Source of the DNA: Craspedostauros australis
Lineage: Eukaryota; Bacillariophyta; Bacillariophyceae; Mastogloiales; Achnanthaceae
Assembly (NCBI GenBank): GCA_026770025.1
Contig: JAMXDE010000034.1
Coordinates: 62,001-126,000, forward strand
Direction: 5' to 3'
Length of the DNA stretch: 64,000 nucleotides
This document shows, piece after piece, positions 22,924 through 34,154 of the stretch. The number at the start of each line of letters is the position of its first letter. The first letter of the stretch is position 1. The position numbers were made by a program, and so were the translations under genes. The notes under the pieces were generated by a model that worked only from the letters and a program-made list of their open reading frames with translations, did not search any database and was not told where the DNA came from.

Positions 22924-23207
22924 ATGCTTGTGGCATATCCGCGACAGCTGCTTCTGTTGCAACACATTCTAAAGTATAATACAATACCGCAATGCGACAC
23001 GAGCCCAGTCATACTATATGGCCAATGCTCGTGGAGTGTGTACGTATAATAGGAGAATAGAATATTATATTACTCTGTATACGTGTACAATTGCGAGTTC
23101 TTCGTAGAGTTGAGTCCTCCAACAACTTGGCGATGAACGATACAAGAGTGCTCGCAGGGTGATAACAATGAATTGAAGGAATACAAAAAATGCAACGCTG
23201 TTGGACA
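22924..23207. other. short spacer between convergent genes, A/T-rich
   Basis: The 3' flanks of the exostosin gene (+) and DUF6824 gene (-) meet here. It contains TATAATACAATACC and AATATTATATTACT-type runs around 22975-23070, likely 3' untranslated and polyadenylation DNA. Confidence 0.5.
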
Positions 23208-24629
23208 TCAATTGGTGCGTCCTTTGCGAGCGAGGTTGCGGAATCCCATGGCCACCTTCTCCCTGGCGATGTCATCATCGACGACGTACCAGCCAATCTC
23301 TGACTTGTCCCGCTTGAGGAACCTGGTGTTGTGCAGCTGCTGCATCTTCTTGACGACGTTGACGGAGATGGCGGTCTTGGCCACGCGCGAGGAGGCCCGA
23401 TCGTGGTCCGGCTTGGAGGCCTCCACCAGGTGCTGCAGCTGGACGTTGCCTGGGAATTTCTGGTAGGGGCTGCCGCGGCCCAGGACCACGTCGTGTTCGA
23501 GGGGGTAGGGTGTGAGATCGCCCAGCACCCTGGCGTGGGCCTCCTCCTCCGCGTGCTCCTGATCGTGCAGTTCCCGCAGCCTGCGATCGAAGAGACCAGG
23601 CTTGAGGACGCCGTCCGATTCGAAGGGCAGGGTCTGCTGAGTGATGCCGTAGGAGTTGAGCGCGTACTGGATCTCCACGTGAGAACCGAAGTGGACGCGC
23701 ACGCGGAGACGGTTGGGCTGCGGATGCGCGGCCATGAAGGTGGAGACGATGGGCTTGAAGGTGAGGTCCCCGACGCAGATCTGGATGGCGGCAACCCGGA
23801 AGGGAAGGACCTTCTCGAAGTCCTGCTGCTTGGACATGCCGGTGGAGCGGAAGAAGTTCTTGATGGTGGTTCCGAGCGTGTAGGCCACGATGACGACGCC
23901 CTTCCTCTGGATCTCGTCATCGTCCTGAACGGCCGACATGAATGTGTACCACATGGCGCGCAGGTGGTTGGCCGTGGTCTTGTCCCTGCGGTAGGCGTAG
24001 GTGTTGAAGAAGAGGCCCCTGCCCGTGGTGTCCTTGGTGAAGAGCTGGGTGGCGCCGGTGGAGACGGAATCCCGGTCGTCCTGATCCAGGTCCGTCCATC
24101 GGATCTTCTTCCCCACGCGGTTGTAGCCAAAGAGCTTGAACTTCTCGTCGAAGTGGTTGATGATGCGGCGCACGGCCTTGGAGACCTGGTAGTTGTCCGC
24201 CCTCAAGAACATGAGCCTGAATCCCACGTCCCGCACGTACTTGGGACACGCGAAGACCGCCCTGTCGTAGCCCACCTTCTTGCGCACCGCGGTGAGCTCG
24301 CTGTCGAACTGCTCCAGCAGCGCCTCGAGGTCGATCTGGGCCTCCTCCAGAGGCTTGGCGACCCCGTGGATGTCATCGTACACATTCTCGCGTTCATGCA
24401 CGGACAGATCCCGCATCTCCTTGGCAAGCAGCAGCTCTCCATCATCCGTCGAGTTCTTCTTCGGCTTGGTTGCTCGTCGCCCGGAAGGTCTCAGAGGAGA
24501 GAAGAAGCACATGGATGCGCAGCCGCCGCTAGTGCCGCTGTCGCTATCACTCCCGCTCGCGCTGGTGCTGTCGCAACTCCTCGTGGGTCCATAGTCATGC
24601 TCCGAGTTCACCGCCAAGGGTCGCTTCAT
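23208..24629 (-). CDS. CRAL-TRIO-like region plus C-terminal DUF6824 domain
   Basis: Single exon, 473 residues. Residues 1-60 are Ser-rich. About 100-320 resembles the CRAL-TRIO/Sec14-like lipid-binding proteins of diatoms: RLMFLRADNYQVSKAVRRII, then GVVIVAYTLG, LPFRVAAIQICVGDLTFKPI and RLRVRVHFGSHVEIQYALNS. About 378-468 is DUF6824, recognised by HDVVLGRGSPYQKFPGN, a basic helix region, and RFLKRDKSEIGWYVVDDD followed by AREKVAMGFRNL. DUF6824 is abundant in diatoms and has been discussed as a possible DNA-binding or regulatory domain. Its function is unproven. The pairing suggests a lipid-responsive regulator, which is inference. The opposite strand carries a 474-codon shadow frame rich in Leu/Val/Glu, which I reject. 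Confidence 0.85.
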   Translation of the reverse strand: MKRPLAVNSEHDYGPTRSCDSTSASGSDSDSGTSGGCASMCFFSPLRPSGRRATKPKKNSTDDGELLLAKEMRDLSVHERENVYDDIHGVAKPLEEAQIDLEALLEQFDSELTAVRKKVGYDRAVFACPKYVRDVGFRLMFLRADNYQVSKAVRRIINHFDEKFKLFGYNRVGKKIRWTDLDQDDRDSVSTGATQLFTKDTTGRGLFFNTYAYRRDKTTANHLRAMWYTFMSAVQDDDEIQRKGVVIVAYTLGTTIKNFFRSTGMSKQQDFEKVLPFRVAAIQICVGDLTFKPIVSTFMAAHPQPNRLRVRVHFGSHVEIQYALNSYGITQQTLPFESDGVLKPGLFDRRLRELHDQEHAEEEAHARVLGDLTPYPLEHDVVLGRGSPYQKFPGNVQLQHLVEASKPDHDRASSRVAKTAISVNVVKKMQQLHNTRFLKRDKSEIGWYVVDDDIAREKVAMGFRNLARKGRTN

Positions 24630-27600
24630 CGTGGTACTGTTGATTGTATTTGTGTTTGTGCTGTTGCGATCTTCCCAAGATCTTGGAGTATGAAGAGTGG
24701 GGCCTACTCCACTCCACTCTACTCTACTCCACGACTATGTATCAGTAGATCGTAACTGTGTTCGGCGCGTTCTTCCCAAGAAGTGATCCTCACGAGAGGA
24801 GGTCGTTTGGTGATCTTCCAGAGATGACTCGGATGTCCGGTCTGCGACTTCGGCAACTTGCCTCCAACCTTGTCTCCAACCTCGTCTGTGTCTCCGGCTT
24901 GACTCTGTGTTCACTTTGATGTTCTGGGGTGTTGGAGGTAGTCGTAGGCCGTGCTCCAACTCGAACGTGTACGACAACTATTATAGAATTTGATATTATA
25001 TGTTGGAATATGTGGTCTACTCGGATGCGGAGTACGAGAATTGTATTCTGTGTGATGATATAATACAATATAACAGAATAGGTCGCATCGAAGAGAGAGG
25101 TTGTGTTGTAGTGTCCTGGCAGGCAGCTCTTGTGATCGGACCACCTCTTCGTTTCGGTTGGAACCTCTTCGGAGTTTGTTCTTTCGTCGTCCTCTTCTTT
25201 GTGGTCTCCTCTTTCCGCCTTTGCCTTCACTCGTTGTTGATGCCGATCTGTCCCCCCTGTTGATTGCCGTGACTTTACCAAACCAGTGGTATTGCCATCA
25301 CAAGTGTAATTGCAACGAGCATTGATACGAAGAGACCAGAAGAATGAGAGCAGATGACAAGGACACGGATAGGCCGTATGGATGCTGACGTCGACAGCTG
25401 TTCCCTCTCATTTTGCTGCTTGTCAACCCTTGTTTGTCTTGGTGTCTTTGACGCAATGATGTTACCAACAGTCACGACCATCACCACAGCAGCGACAGTG
25501 ATGGTGGTACCACACGCAGAAGCACAGCGGCTATTTTGGACTCGCGAGACCCCTTGCTCAGCGGATGGACGTGGCCGAAACAAATCATCTTTCTGTGTCT
25601 GGACCAATTGCCCGCGACTCGTGAAGATGTTTGCATGACTGCGCATTGCACATGGGCCCGATGTCTCGGCGAAACGATGTCACACGGTTTCTTTTTACTT
25701 ATTGCAGTTGGCCATACCGGGTTTCGTGTTCCTGGAGTCAGCAGCTTTCGCGTTGCGTCGGTTGATAAGTTCCTCCGTGTCGTTGTCGTCTTGTGAAATC
25801 GACGGAACAAGGTTTGTCGCATCGAAACATGTAGCCAGCGGTTGACGTCAGACGTAATATATGCCAATTTGTTTGGAGCTCTGTTTGAGAGTGTCCCTAA
25901 TGTAATGTTGGCAACGAGTCGCAACGAAGCGGTGAAAACGATGGGAGAATAGATGTCGCAACGAAATTAGAGAGACACTGTGCTCCACAACAAGCCTCTA
26001 TGTCGCCTTGTCGACCAACTCCAAAGCAGAGCACACTTTGCCCAACATATCACTACTTGAACGAGCTACGGTAGATAGGAATAGAAGAGCTGCAACAACC
26101 GCCGCTGTCTGATACCATCCCATACCATTTCACATTGCAAGTCTCATGGTATCCTACTATACAAGATAAAACAAAGCCACGAAGAGGAGAGAGAGGGATG
26201 TGCGTTGCGTGCAATTCAGAACACACCCAATAACGATCCCACTACTATATCCTCTTCTCCCAACACGTGATGCGATAGCATGCAACAGAACATTCAGACA
26301 AGAACAGCCTAAACTACTATGCAACATTGTTTCACAGAAAAGAAGCTGATCGAGCCAACTCCATCGTCCCTTTTTGCAGGTCACAAAGGAGTCATGAGTA
26401 CCAATGTGACATGAGCCGGAGGGTGTGAATGTGAAATGTGATGCCCTCAATTCTCTGAGAGACAGGGCAGGAGTGACCTCTTGGATGACACTGTGTTCCC
26501 ATCACACTCGTACACGTCTTGGCACGACCATGCACGATCTATGGTACTCTCTGTTTGTGTGTCCGCCGACTCCGGCCATGCGCCAACTCGATGTCTTGAC
26601 GTTGGATGCGTCCGGGGTGAAGCCCGTCATGGCCACTGTCATGTCTTGCATATGTACGATCGTGCTCCACGAACCAGAGCGGAGTTCCGCACACAGTTAT
26701 GGTGCAGGCAGGCTATGTGTGGCCGATCATGTTTCTGGCATGCGCTGCCTTCGTTTTCTCTCTCCATCTGCGGATTGGATGGGAAGGTCGTTGGCGTTGT
26801 TGCCGCTGCGACTTTCGTTGAGTCGGTGTCTGTCAGAATCCTTCACGGAACTTGGAAGAGTGCAGCCGGGTGCAGCTGGGCGGAGGACTTCCTTGCCTAT
26901 TGGACGAGCGTTTGAAGTCAATGACATCAGAGGGCAGCCGTTCTGTGGAACATCATACACCCTTCAGCGACTGCCAAGGCAAGAGCGTGTGATAGCTGGC
27001 AGCTCGCATCGGATTGCTATGGCTCGCACTCTTGCCTCGTTGCTGTTCTGCAACATGAGCAACTCGCGGAGTAACGATGTTGGCTTTCGCGCCATTCTGA
27101 ATTTTTCAGTGAGCGGACTGGCGCGTACTCTTCGCGTACGTATTGGCATGTGGCAGTCGGCATCAGTGTGTGCTGTACTTTCACAGGCTGCTCCCTCTCA
27201 TACGGCGACTCGTGAACGAATGATGCATGAACAAAGCGCCACTTGCCTGTTGGACGAACCTTTTCTGCCTAACGATCCGAACAGAGGAGCGTCCAAGTTG
27301 AGGTTGGGCGTGTCTCAAGGGACTTACTGTTCTCAGTATCGCTGCAGGGATGGATAATTGTTGCGTTTTCCGGGACCGCAAGCTATGACTCTTAGGGCTT
27401 TCTGGTGGGTCGCCACAAAGTGCGCCAGACACGGTACGGTATTCGTTTCCCAAACAACGACACTCTCCAAGCTTTCGCGGCGTTCGTCGTTGCCGCACGC
27501 TTCGCTTTTTTGCCAGCGTGATTGCCAAAACAGCACAAGGGAACAGCAACAAGACGACAACCGCACAGCAAAACAACAATAAACACGGGACCAACGAAGC

Positions 27601-28207
27601 ACGATGTCAACACAACGTGCTTTGCACTTGCGAAATGTGAACATCGTGTGAGGAACCACCGCCAGCAACGACGGTCTTCCCGTTCCGCTCGCGCATATTT
27701 GTTCCCAGCAAAGGCCTTCGTGCAGAATCTTCGCCTTTTCAGACGTCCGCATTCCCAGAGTCGGCCGAGAGGTCACGACACCCTTGGACATCGGCGCACT
27801 CATGTCCAACGCCGGTTCTACAGGCACGCAGTTCCCACGAGCAACGGTGCTCGGCGCTTAATCGTACAGTATGTGCGGTTGGCGAGTGCGGTACTCAACT
27901 GGCATTCGGCACGAACCAGGAACAGAAGACGGTGTCCATTTGGATTGTAATTGTCTTGCCGCCACAGAGTTGTTGTCATTCCTGCACATCACAAGTCTGC
28001 TTTGTTCGCACGTCCCTCCAAGGTCTATTGGTGCTGTCTCACTCGCATCTCCCAGCGCTTCGTCGTCTGAGCACCTTCATCCTCTCATAATTTGAGATCA
28101 TCTCCTCACTCGACCATCTTCCCCACCAACCAACATCAATTACATCAATTGCATCAACCAAAACACAATCCAACATCAATAAAGACAACAAACATCGCAA
28201 CACGACC
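24630..28207. other. 3.6-kb stretch without a convincing gene
   Basis: This holds a CTCCACTCTACT-type tandem repeat at about 24708-24732 and A/T-rich patches near 24975-25080. An open frame of 310 codons at 26425-27357 (+) has random-looking composition and no motif. A minus-strand frame at 27594-27181 opens with a hydrophobic signal-like segment but continues as basic, unremarkable sequence. From about 28120 to the start at 28208 the DNA is C/A-rich, the leader of the next gene. Confidence 0.4.
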
Positions 28208-29365
28208 ATGACGATGGAGATGAAAGCAAAGATGACAGATACGGCAGAGACACTGCCCACACCCCCACCCAGGTTCGTGTGCCCCATCACCAACGTCGCC
28301 ATGAAGGATCCCATGCTCAGCCGACACGGATTCCACTTCGAACGCGAGGCGATCCTGCGGTGGCTTGACGAGGGACACTGCTACTGTCCGGTCAGCCACA
28401 AGCCTCTGCGTCCCTCCAACCTCGTCTCGGACAAGAACTTGGGCTGCAAGATCAAGACCTGGGCCAAGGCAAGCGGCTACCGATGGCCCAAGCAACACAG
28501 CTCGGCCGAACCTCACGCCGAAGTTGGTGGAGACGGTCCGGTTGCAGGAGCGTCAGCATCCTCCTCTCAGCAGGATCAGCAACAGCCCATCGCCACTCCA
28601 ACCAATGACGAGGACAGCAGCAGCCTCAGCAGCAGTAGCATCGAATCCAACAGCGATGCCGACGATCTTCCGCAAACCTGCGGGTACGTCTCCTTCGTCC
28701 CGCAGCGCTTCGTCTGCCCCGTCACGGGCAGAGCAATGGAGGATCCCGTGATGGCACGAACGGGGCTGAACTTCGAACGCAAGGCCATTCTCGATCACAT
28801 GAAGACCAAGGGCAACTATTGCCCAGTCACGAAGAAGCCGCTGCACCCATCCGGGATCGTCGCCAATTGCAAGCTCAAGCAGGAGATCGCGCAGTGGAAC
28901 CTGCACTACGGCGAGTCTCCCAACAGCAAGTCCTCCTTCGGCAAGTTGTTCTCCGCGAACGCTCCCAACCAGCGGGGTCTTCACAAGGCCGAGCGGAACA
29001 CGTCGGTCAGATGCGATCATGATTGCGGGTACGGATACGGCTATTCGTACGGGCCAATCAAGGCCAGCGGCAACATCCACAAGGATAGTGTTGATGATAA
29101 TGTGAGCGGCAGCGAAAGTGCGCCTGCCAGCAACAGCAACAGCAAGATTGACACCAACAGATACATTGGCAAAGAAAAGACATCCGGACCATCCACCAAA
29201 TCCTTGAATCTCCCAAGGAAGCCCTTCGTGGGTGCCACGACGGGAGTGCAGACCACGGACCCAGTCAGCTTCTTCCACGCGGACGGGACGCTTGTGGGAG
29301 TGACGAATGGACAGGGCGACCTTTCCGGCGTTCTTGACGATGTGCTCAAAGCACTTCGCACCTAA
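28208..29365 (+). CDS. protein with two U-box domains, probable E3 ubiquitin ligase
   Basis: Single exon, 385 residues, with the start after a C/A-rich leader. U-box 1 is about 20-90: RFVCPITNVAMKDPMLSRHG, FEREAILRWLDEG, CPVSHKPLRPSNLV. U-box 2 is about 164-235: RFVCPVTGRAMEDPVMARTG, FERKAILDHMKTKG, CPVTKKPLHPSGIV. Both have the family's F-x-C-P-I/V-T, D-P-V/M, E-R-x-x-I-x-x-W-like and C-P-V-x-x-x-P-L signatures, so both look functional. They are probably an internal duplication. The C-terminal 150 residues have Tyr-Gly and Ser runs and no known substrate-binding repeat. U-box proteins recruit E2 enzymes through this fold. Two boxes in one chain is unusual outside some algae and protists. Confidence 0.85.
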   Translation: MTMEMKAKMTDTAETLPTPPPRFVCPITNVAMKDPMLSRHGFHFEREAILRWLDEGHCYCPVSHKPLRPSNLVSDKNLGCKIKTWAKASGYRWPKQHSSAEPHAEVGGDGPVAGASASSSQQDQQQPIATPTNDEDSSSLSSSSIESNSDADDLPQTCGYVSFVPQRFVCPVTGRAMEDPVMARTGLNFERKAILDHMKTKGNYCPVTKKPLHPSGIVANCKLKQEIAQWNLHYGESPNSKSSFGKLFSANAPNQRGLHKAERNTSVRCDHDCGYGYGYSYGPIKASGNIHKDSVDDNVSGSESAPASNSNSKIDTNRYIGKEKTSGPSTKSLNLPRKPFVGATTGVQTTDPVSFFHADGTLVGVTNGQGDLSGVLDDVLKALRT

Positions 29366-31023
29366 TTCGTTGCGGCACGAACGAAGCAACAAAGGAAGGA
29401 CGAGGCACCGGGCAGTGGCGCAATTTTGGAGAGATCCACAGTGCGGCAGGAAGCATCCGCAATACGATAGAGGCAGGAGAAGACGGGACGCAGAGCACAC
29501 GCCATCGAGCCGTGCCGTACCGTCCTGTGCCATACAAAGCGTTAAAGATAATAAACTAGACGAGAAAGAATACTGTTACACCCTGCGGCTACTCTGTGAG
29601 AACCAACGCGCATTATCGTGCAGATGGTGGAATCATTGAAACGGGAACAGATAGAAACGACAACAGCAGCAACAGAAAGAGCAATCGGTTGAGACCAAAG
29701 CAGGATGCACGCAAGCAATAGCACGCATTAGCACAACGCTTCGCAATGTGGAATGGATCTTAGCGTTCGTGACGCATAAGCGACATGGCACGGTTGCATG
29801 CGCGATGGCGAGACCCAGAAACCAAGATTCGCAGAGTCACAAACCAATTCACACGCACAAGGACCGTTCACAAAGGACATCACACGAATGGCGTCACGCA
29901 GAGAGCATCACGTTTCAATTTTGATCATGACTGTGGGTGATGCCACCAAACATTGTTGCATGAATACTCCAGAGAATGCGACTGCTGTCGCTTGATCCGC
30001 CAGGTTGATGTCCGTCGCGAACTGATGCAGAGAGAAGGAGTCCCAGTGACTGTGGCACCTTCGTGTCCTCATGTGGTCTCATGACGGCGCCAATCTGCAA
30101 CCTCCCATTCTCCAGCCATCGACGCCATACCAAACGCTTTCCTTTCCATTCCTATCGTCTGAATGAAACCAGCGAGTGGATCAGTTGTTGGCTCATGGTG
30201 TCCCATGGTGTGCTCTGTGCAGTGCTCTGTGCAGTGCTCTGTGTGGTTGTGGCTTGTGAAGAAGGAGCGTGAAAAAAGTGACCGTTGAGTAATGCGGGGA
30301 AAGTGGATCCCGAGTACTTTTCGTCGGGACTGGACGAATGTATGACTGTTTGGAACGAAGTATTGAATTCACCCGATCGATTCCCAACTTTCACACTCGG
30401 AAAGCTCATTATTTTCTGATTTACGACGGTCCACGCTGGGGATAAAGGCTGAATTGTCGATTTTCCCAAGATGAGAAAATTTGTCCAGAGTGACACGACA
30501 AAGGAAGACACACGACACAGCACACCAACAGAACAGCGCGTGGAAAGACCCGACCATGGCGCGGTCGCCGCCGGAAAGGACCGCCAAGGAAGGCACCACC
30601 AAGAACACCTCGAACCCCACTGTGCGGAAACGAGAGAGGGAGGTGCAGAAAGCAAAGAAAGGAACCCTGTCAGCACGCGTACCGTACCGCGACATACATA
30701 CTGCGAAGTAGGTCGTCCTGTTCCCTTGCGACTACATAGAGAGTATCGTGAGAGCCACAACAAACACGCAACACCACCATCCATCCACATTGGCGCGATC
30801 GTCATCATCATCATCATCATCATCACCAACACCAACATCATCAGCAAGGGAGAAGCAGCCACTTTGCAACGATTGCGCACAAACAGGACAGCCAGTACAC
30901 AGTACACTCCATAGCAAGAGCTCTGGGACCATTCTATATCATCATATTCTATATACTATTCTATTATTCTACTATTCTAGAATATATAATAGAGTATAAA
31001 ATAGGTCAGAAAGGCGCAAAAGC
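29366..31023. other. intergenic, with a candidate promoter at its right end
   Basis: I find no gene. It contains a GTGCTCTGTGCA tandem repeat at about 30208-30242 and an ATC run at about 30800-30825. A minus-strand frame (30907-30152, 251 codons) is partly translated repeat and I reject it. Confidence 0.45.
30945..31003 (+). promoter_or_regulatory. A/T-rich candidate core promoter
   Basis: A strongly A/T-rich block with TACTATTCT repeats and AGTATAAAATAGG lies 20-80 bases before the start at 31024. The TATA-like string is well placed for the propeller gene. Similar A/T blocks also occur at 3' ends in this window, so this is only suggestive. Confidence 0.3.
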
Positions 31024-33597
31024 ATGAGACCGAACACAAGCCGCAGGCGAACGCCTCTGTGGCTGCAAGTCTCGGTGCTTGTGATGGCATATGAGTGCCT
31101 GCAGTCTTTTCAGAGCCAGCACCGCAACAGCCATGACAGCTGGAGCGCCACAATCATCCCTGGAGCCAACGCCATCAATCTGGCATCCTCAGGACTGCAG
31201 ACAGGGCCCAAGGCTGCTCCCTACTATGCCGGCGGCATGGCCTACGATCCGCTGAGCCACTTGGTCTACATCACCGGCGCGACGTTCATGCAGCAGGACG
31301 ACACCACCGTCTCCCCAACCTCCAACTGCTTCGTCAGCATCCTGCGGGCCCCCTCCGTTGCCACGAAGGACCAGTTCCAGCTCATCCAGGAGCAGGAGAT
31401 CGGAACGGCGGCTGCCAACGAGGCGTGCTTCGGCATCACCATCAACCCTCGCATTCCCAACGACGATCCAAGCAACGATCCAAGCAACGATCCAAACGGA
31501 AATGCCAACAACGGCCCCATCGGCGCCACGCAGGACAGCCAAGTTCCCACCACGCAGAGCGCGTACATCCTGGGCACGTCGGAGGAGGGAGGCGTGCTCA
31601 CCGATCTCAGAAACAAAGGCTCCGACAAGGTCACGCAGTACGGAACCATCCTCAACTTGGGCTTCTCGGGGTCCGGTCAGGGTCGTCTGTACGGCGGCCA
31701 TCTCCTGCACGGATCCCCCGTCAGCTACCCCGTCGCGGCCGTGGCCGACAGATCGGCAGCCACCGAGACCACCACCAAATACGTCTACGTCGTCTCCATG
31801 ACGTCCGAAAGCAACAAGATCTCGGCGCACTACACGCGCGACGTCGACGACGAGACGCAGTACCCCAATCTCACCAGAGGCGGCCCCACGCCCAAGTTCG
31901 GCACGGACTTCGAACTGCTCGTGGAGCGCATGCAAGTGGAGGAGACCCGCATCGACAACGGCGACACCAACGAGATCGAGACGCTGCTTCCCACGTGGCG
32001 CAAGCCATTGGCGACGGCCAAGTCCTCCGTCCTCGTCTCGGGCATGATCCAATCCTCCCTGGGCTCCAACGCCCTCATCCTCGCGGGTTCGGCCAAGGGG
32101 GCCAGTCCCTTGATCGGGCCCACGCCGGATGGCCTCTCGCCGGACAGGTGGAGCGGGTTCCTCCTCCTCCTCGATCCCAACGACGGCACCAAGATTCAGA
32201 GCCAGAGATTTGCCACCACCGACGATGAGCACGTGGAGATCCTGGGCATCTGCAACAGGGATGGCAACGGATACACCAGCACCGCGCCCAGCGCCAACGA
32301 TATTGGCGACTTCGTCTACCTCGTCGGTGCCACATCCGGCACCATGGAGAATTCTGGAAAGACGCATCCGCCGACGGAGAATCAGGTCGATGCCGCCGTC
32401 ATCAAGATCAAGGTCTCCACGCTAGAGGTGGAATGGGTGCAGCAGTTCCGCGCCGCCGATTCGAACACACCCACGTCGCAGGAGACCGACCTTATCGAGA
32501 CCTTCGCGGTCGACTGCGTCGTGTCCAACGATGGCAGCACCGTCTTCGTGGGCGGCAACGTCGAGAATGACATGTACATGGTCGACTCGGATGTCACGGA
32601 CTCTGCAGGATGGGACGATGTTTGGATCGCGTCGCTGCAGACCGCCGACGGAAACCTCAACTGGATGAAGCAGATGGGAACATCCTGGACGGATCGTCTG
32701 GCGCGCGGCGGTGCCCTCATGGTAGATGAGAATGATCATGTCATCGTGTACGGCGACACCACGGGAGGCTTCTACCGCAACAGAGACGAAGGCGAGCCCT
32801 TGGTCAAGATAGACAAGTTCCCGGAGGACAACACCTACATCTCAGACATCTTCCTCTTCACCATCGACGCGAATGGCAATTACCTCAAAGTCACCGAGCA
32901 GACGGGTACCGAGGGCCAGAATCATCATGACACCCCCACACAACCGCCCATCATCCTCGCGACCGATCCTCCAATCGCGGCTCCCACGGACACCTCCGAC
33001 GATGCCAACAACAACAGCAGCAACAACAACACCAGCGATGGTGATGACGAAGTGCCAACGGCACGGTACCGATTCATGGTCGTCGCGTTTGTCTTCGCCT
33101 CCATCCTCGCTTGCGTGGCTTTCATGTGCGCGCGCCGAAGCCAGCAGGAGAAGGACAGCGTCACGGAGCGCAGCCACGTCTTCGCCTACCTGCAGAGCTT
33201 CGACGTCGAGGATGTGGATCTGAGACATTCCGCCACGGGGGGTTGGCACGGGACCTACGTCAACAACCTCGCGCACGGTGTCAACAAGGCGGATCCCAAC
33301 GACGTCGAGCGTCTCGGCCAGCGATACGAAACGTCGCCCCTCACGCATTCCAGCGTGGTGCGTGATTCCCTCTTCATGGACGTGGATTCGCGACCCAGCC
33401 TCGGCGGCACCAGCAGCGAGGACGATCTCGACAACGACATTGACATCAGCATCGATCCCGATCTAGATGACGACGACGATGCCAGCGCGGGATACGACAG
33501 CCTCGTCGGCGCTTACAACGATCTGCAGCCGAGGTCGTACCGAGATCGCAAGGCGAGCCTGTCGAAGGATAAACCATGGGGGAAGGACATTGTCTAG
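31024..33597 (+). CDS. predicted secreted-type beta-propeller protein with one C-terminal membrane helix
   Basis: Single exon, 857 residues. A hydrophobic N-terminal segment (LWLQVSVLVMAYECL, about 12-27) fits a signal peptide. Up to about 640 the chain has repeated blade-like units in the style of SBBP/beta-propeller repeats: GGMAYDPLSHLVYITGAT, GDFVYLVGATSG, DCVVSNDGSTVFVGGNV, DDVWIASLQTADGNLNWMKQ and GGALMVDENDHVIVYGDT. Near 145-160 there is a DPSN repeat from a 12-nt DNA repeat. A Thr/Asn-rich linker is followed by a helix (FMVVAFVFASILACVAFMCA, about 683-705) and an acidic cytoplasmic tail of about 150 residues ending near YDSLVGAYNDL. Probably a cell-surface protein with extracellular propeller. 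Ligand unknown. Confidence 0.8.
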   Translation: MRPNTSRRRTPLWLQVSVLVMAYECLQSFQSQHRNSHDSWSATIIPGANAINLASSGLQTGPKAAPYYAGGMAYDPLSHLVYITGATFMQQDDTTVSPTSNCFVSILRAPSVATKDQFQLIQEQEIGTAAANEACFGITINPRIPNDDPSNDPSNDPNGNANNGPIGATQDSQVPTTQSAYILGTSEEGGVLTDLRNKGSDKVTQYGTILNLGFSGSGQGRLYGGHLLHGSPVSYPVAAVADRSAATETTTKYVYVVSMTSESNKISAHYTRDVDDETQYPNLTRGGPTPKFGTDFELLVERMQVEETRIDNGDTNEIETLLPTWRKPLATAKSSVLVSGMIQSSLGSNALILAGSAKGASPLIGPTPDGLSPDRWSGFLLLLDPNDGTKIQSQRFATTDDEHVEILGICNRDGNGYTSTAPSANDIGDFVYLVGATSGTMENSGKTHPPTENQVDAAVIKIKVSTLEVEWVQQFRAADSNTPTSQETDLIETFAVDCVVSNDGSTVFVGGNVENDMYMVDSDVTDSAGWDDVWIASLQTADGNLNWMKQMGTSWTDRLARGGALMVDENDHVIVYGDTTGGFYRNRDEGEPLVKIDKFPEDNTYISDIFLFTIDANGNYLKVTEQTGTEGQNHHDTPTQPPIILATDPPIAAPTDTSDDANNNSSNNNTSDGDDEVPTARYRFMVVAFVFASILACVAFMCARRSQQEKDSVTERSHVFAYLQSFDVEDVDLRHSATGGWHGTYVNNLAHGVNKADPNDVERLGQRYETSPLTHSSVVRDSLFMDVDSRPSLGGTSSEDDLDNDIDISIDPDLDDDDDASAGYDSLVGAYNDLQPRSYRDRKASLSKDKPWGKDIV

Positions 33598-34154
33598 AGA
33601 GAGAGTAGAGAGTGTGTGTGTGTGTGTAGAGCCAGGGTGGATTGATGGCGGAACATCGTTTAAGAAAAACGTCGCTCCTGCAGAGAACAGATCATCTTGG
33701 GCGATGAATGCAAGCATCAGAAGCCACCAAATGTGGAAACATCAGACACAGGCACGGCACAAGCCAAGCCAAGCAAGAGCGCACCAACATGCATACAACG
33801 CGTGCGCAATGTACAATACTCAATCAATTTGAACGAATACGAATATAGAGAACAGAATGTTTCAAACATTACTCGCATGCCGTGAACATGCGGTTGGCAG
33901 AGTGCACTGTCTTTTGCTCCATCATAGATGTTGCGAATGGTGCAGGACATGTGATTGCGTTCGCTGCCATCAAATAAGTGAAACATATAATAGCATTCTC
34001 AAGACATGGTCAGAGTAGAGAAGAATAGGTTGGGATGATGGTATGAAATACGACTACTAATCGTTGTTGCTTATTGGTACTGCTCAATGCTGGGTACGTG
34101 ATCTGCATACTCTTCCGCATAGTTTCCCTCCTGCTCCGCTCGATTTGGAATAGT
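33598..34154. other. spacer between convergent genes
   Basis: A short GTGTGTG run follows the propeller gene at 33612-33626. An A/T-rich patch lies near 33825-33860. No gene is seen. Confidence 0.5.

Noticed and set aside
23331-24755. 474-codon plus-strand frame over the DUF6824 gene
   Set aside because: Shadow of the minus-strand gene, which has two recognisable domains.
26425-27357. 310-codon plus-strand frame
   Set aside because: Composition looks random, no motif, no C/A-rich leader, and other frames over it are also open. Not supported as a gene without transcripts.
30152-30907. 251-codon minus-strand frame
   Set aside because: Largely a translation of simple repeats and A/T-rich DNA, with no family resemblance.
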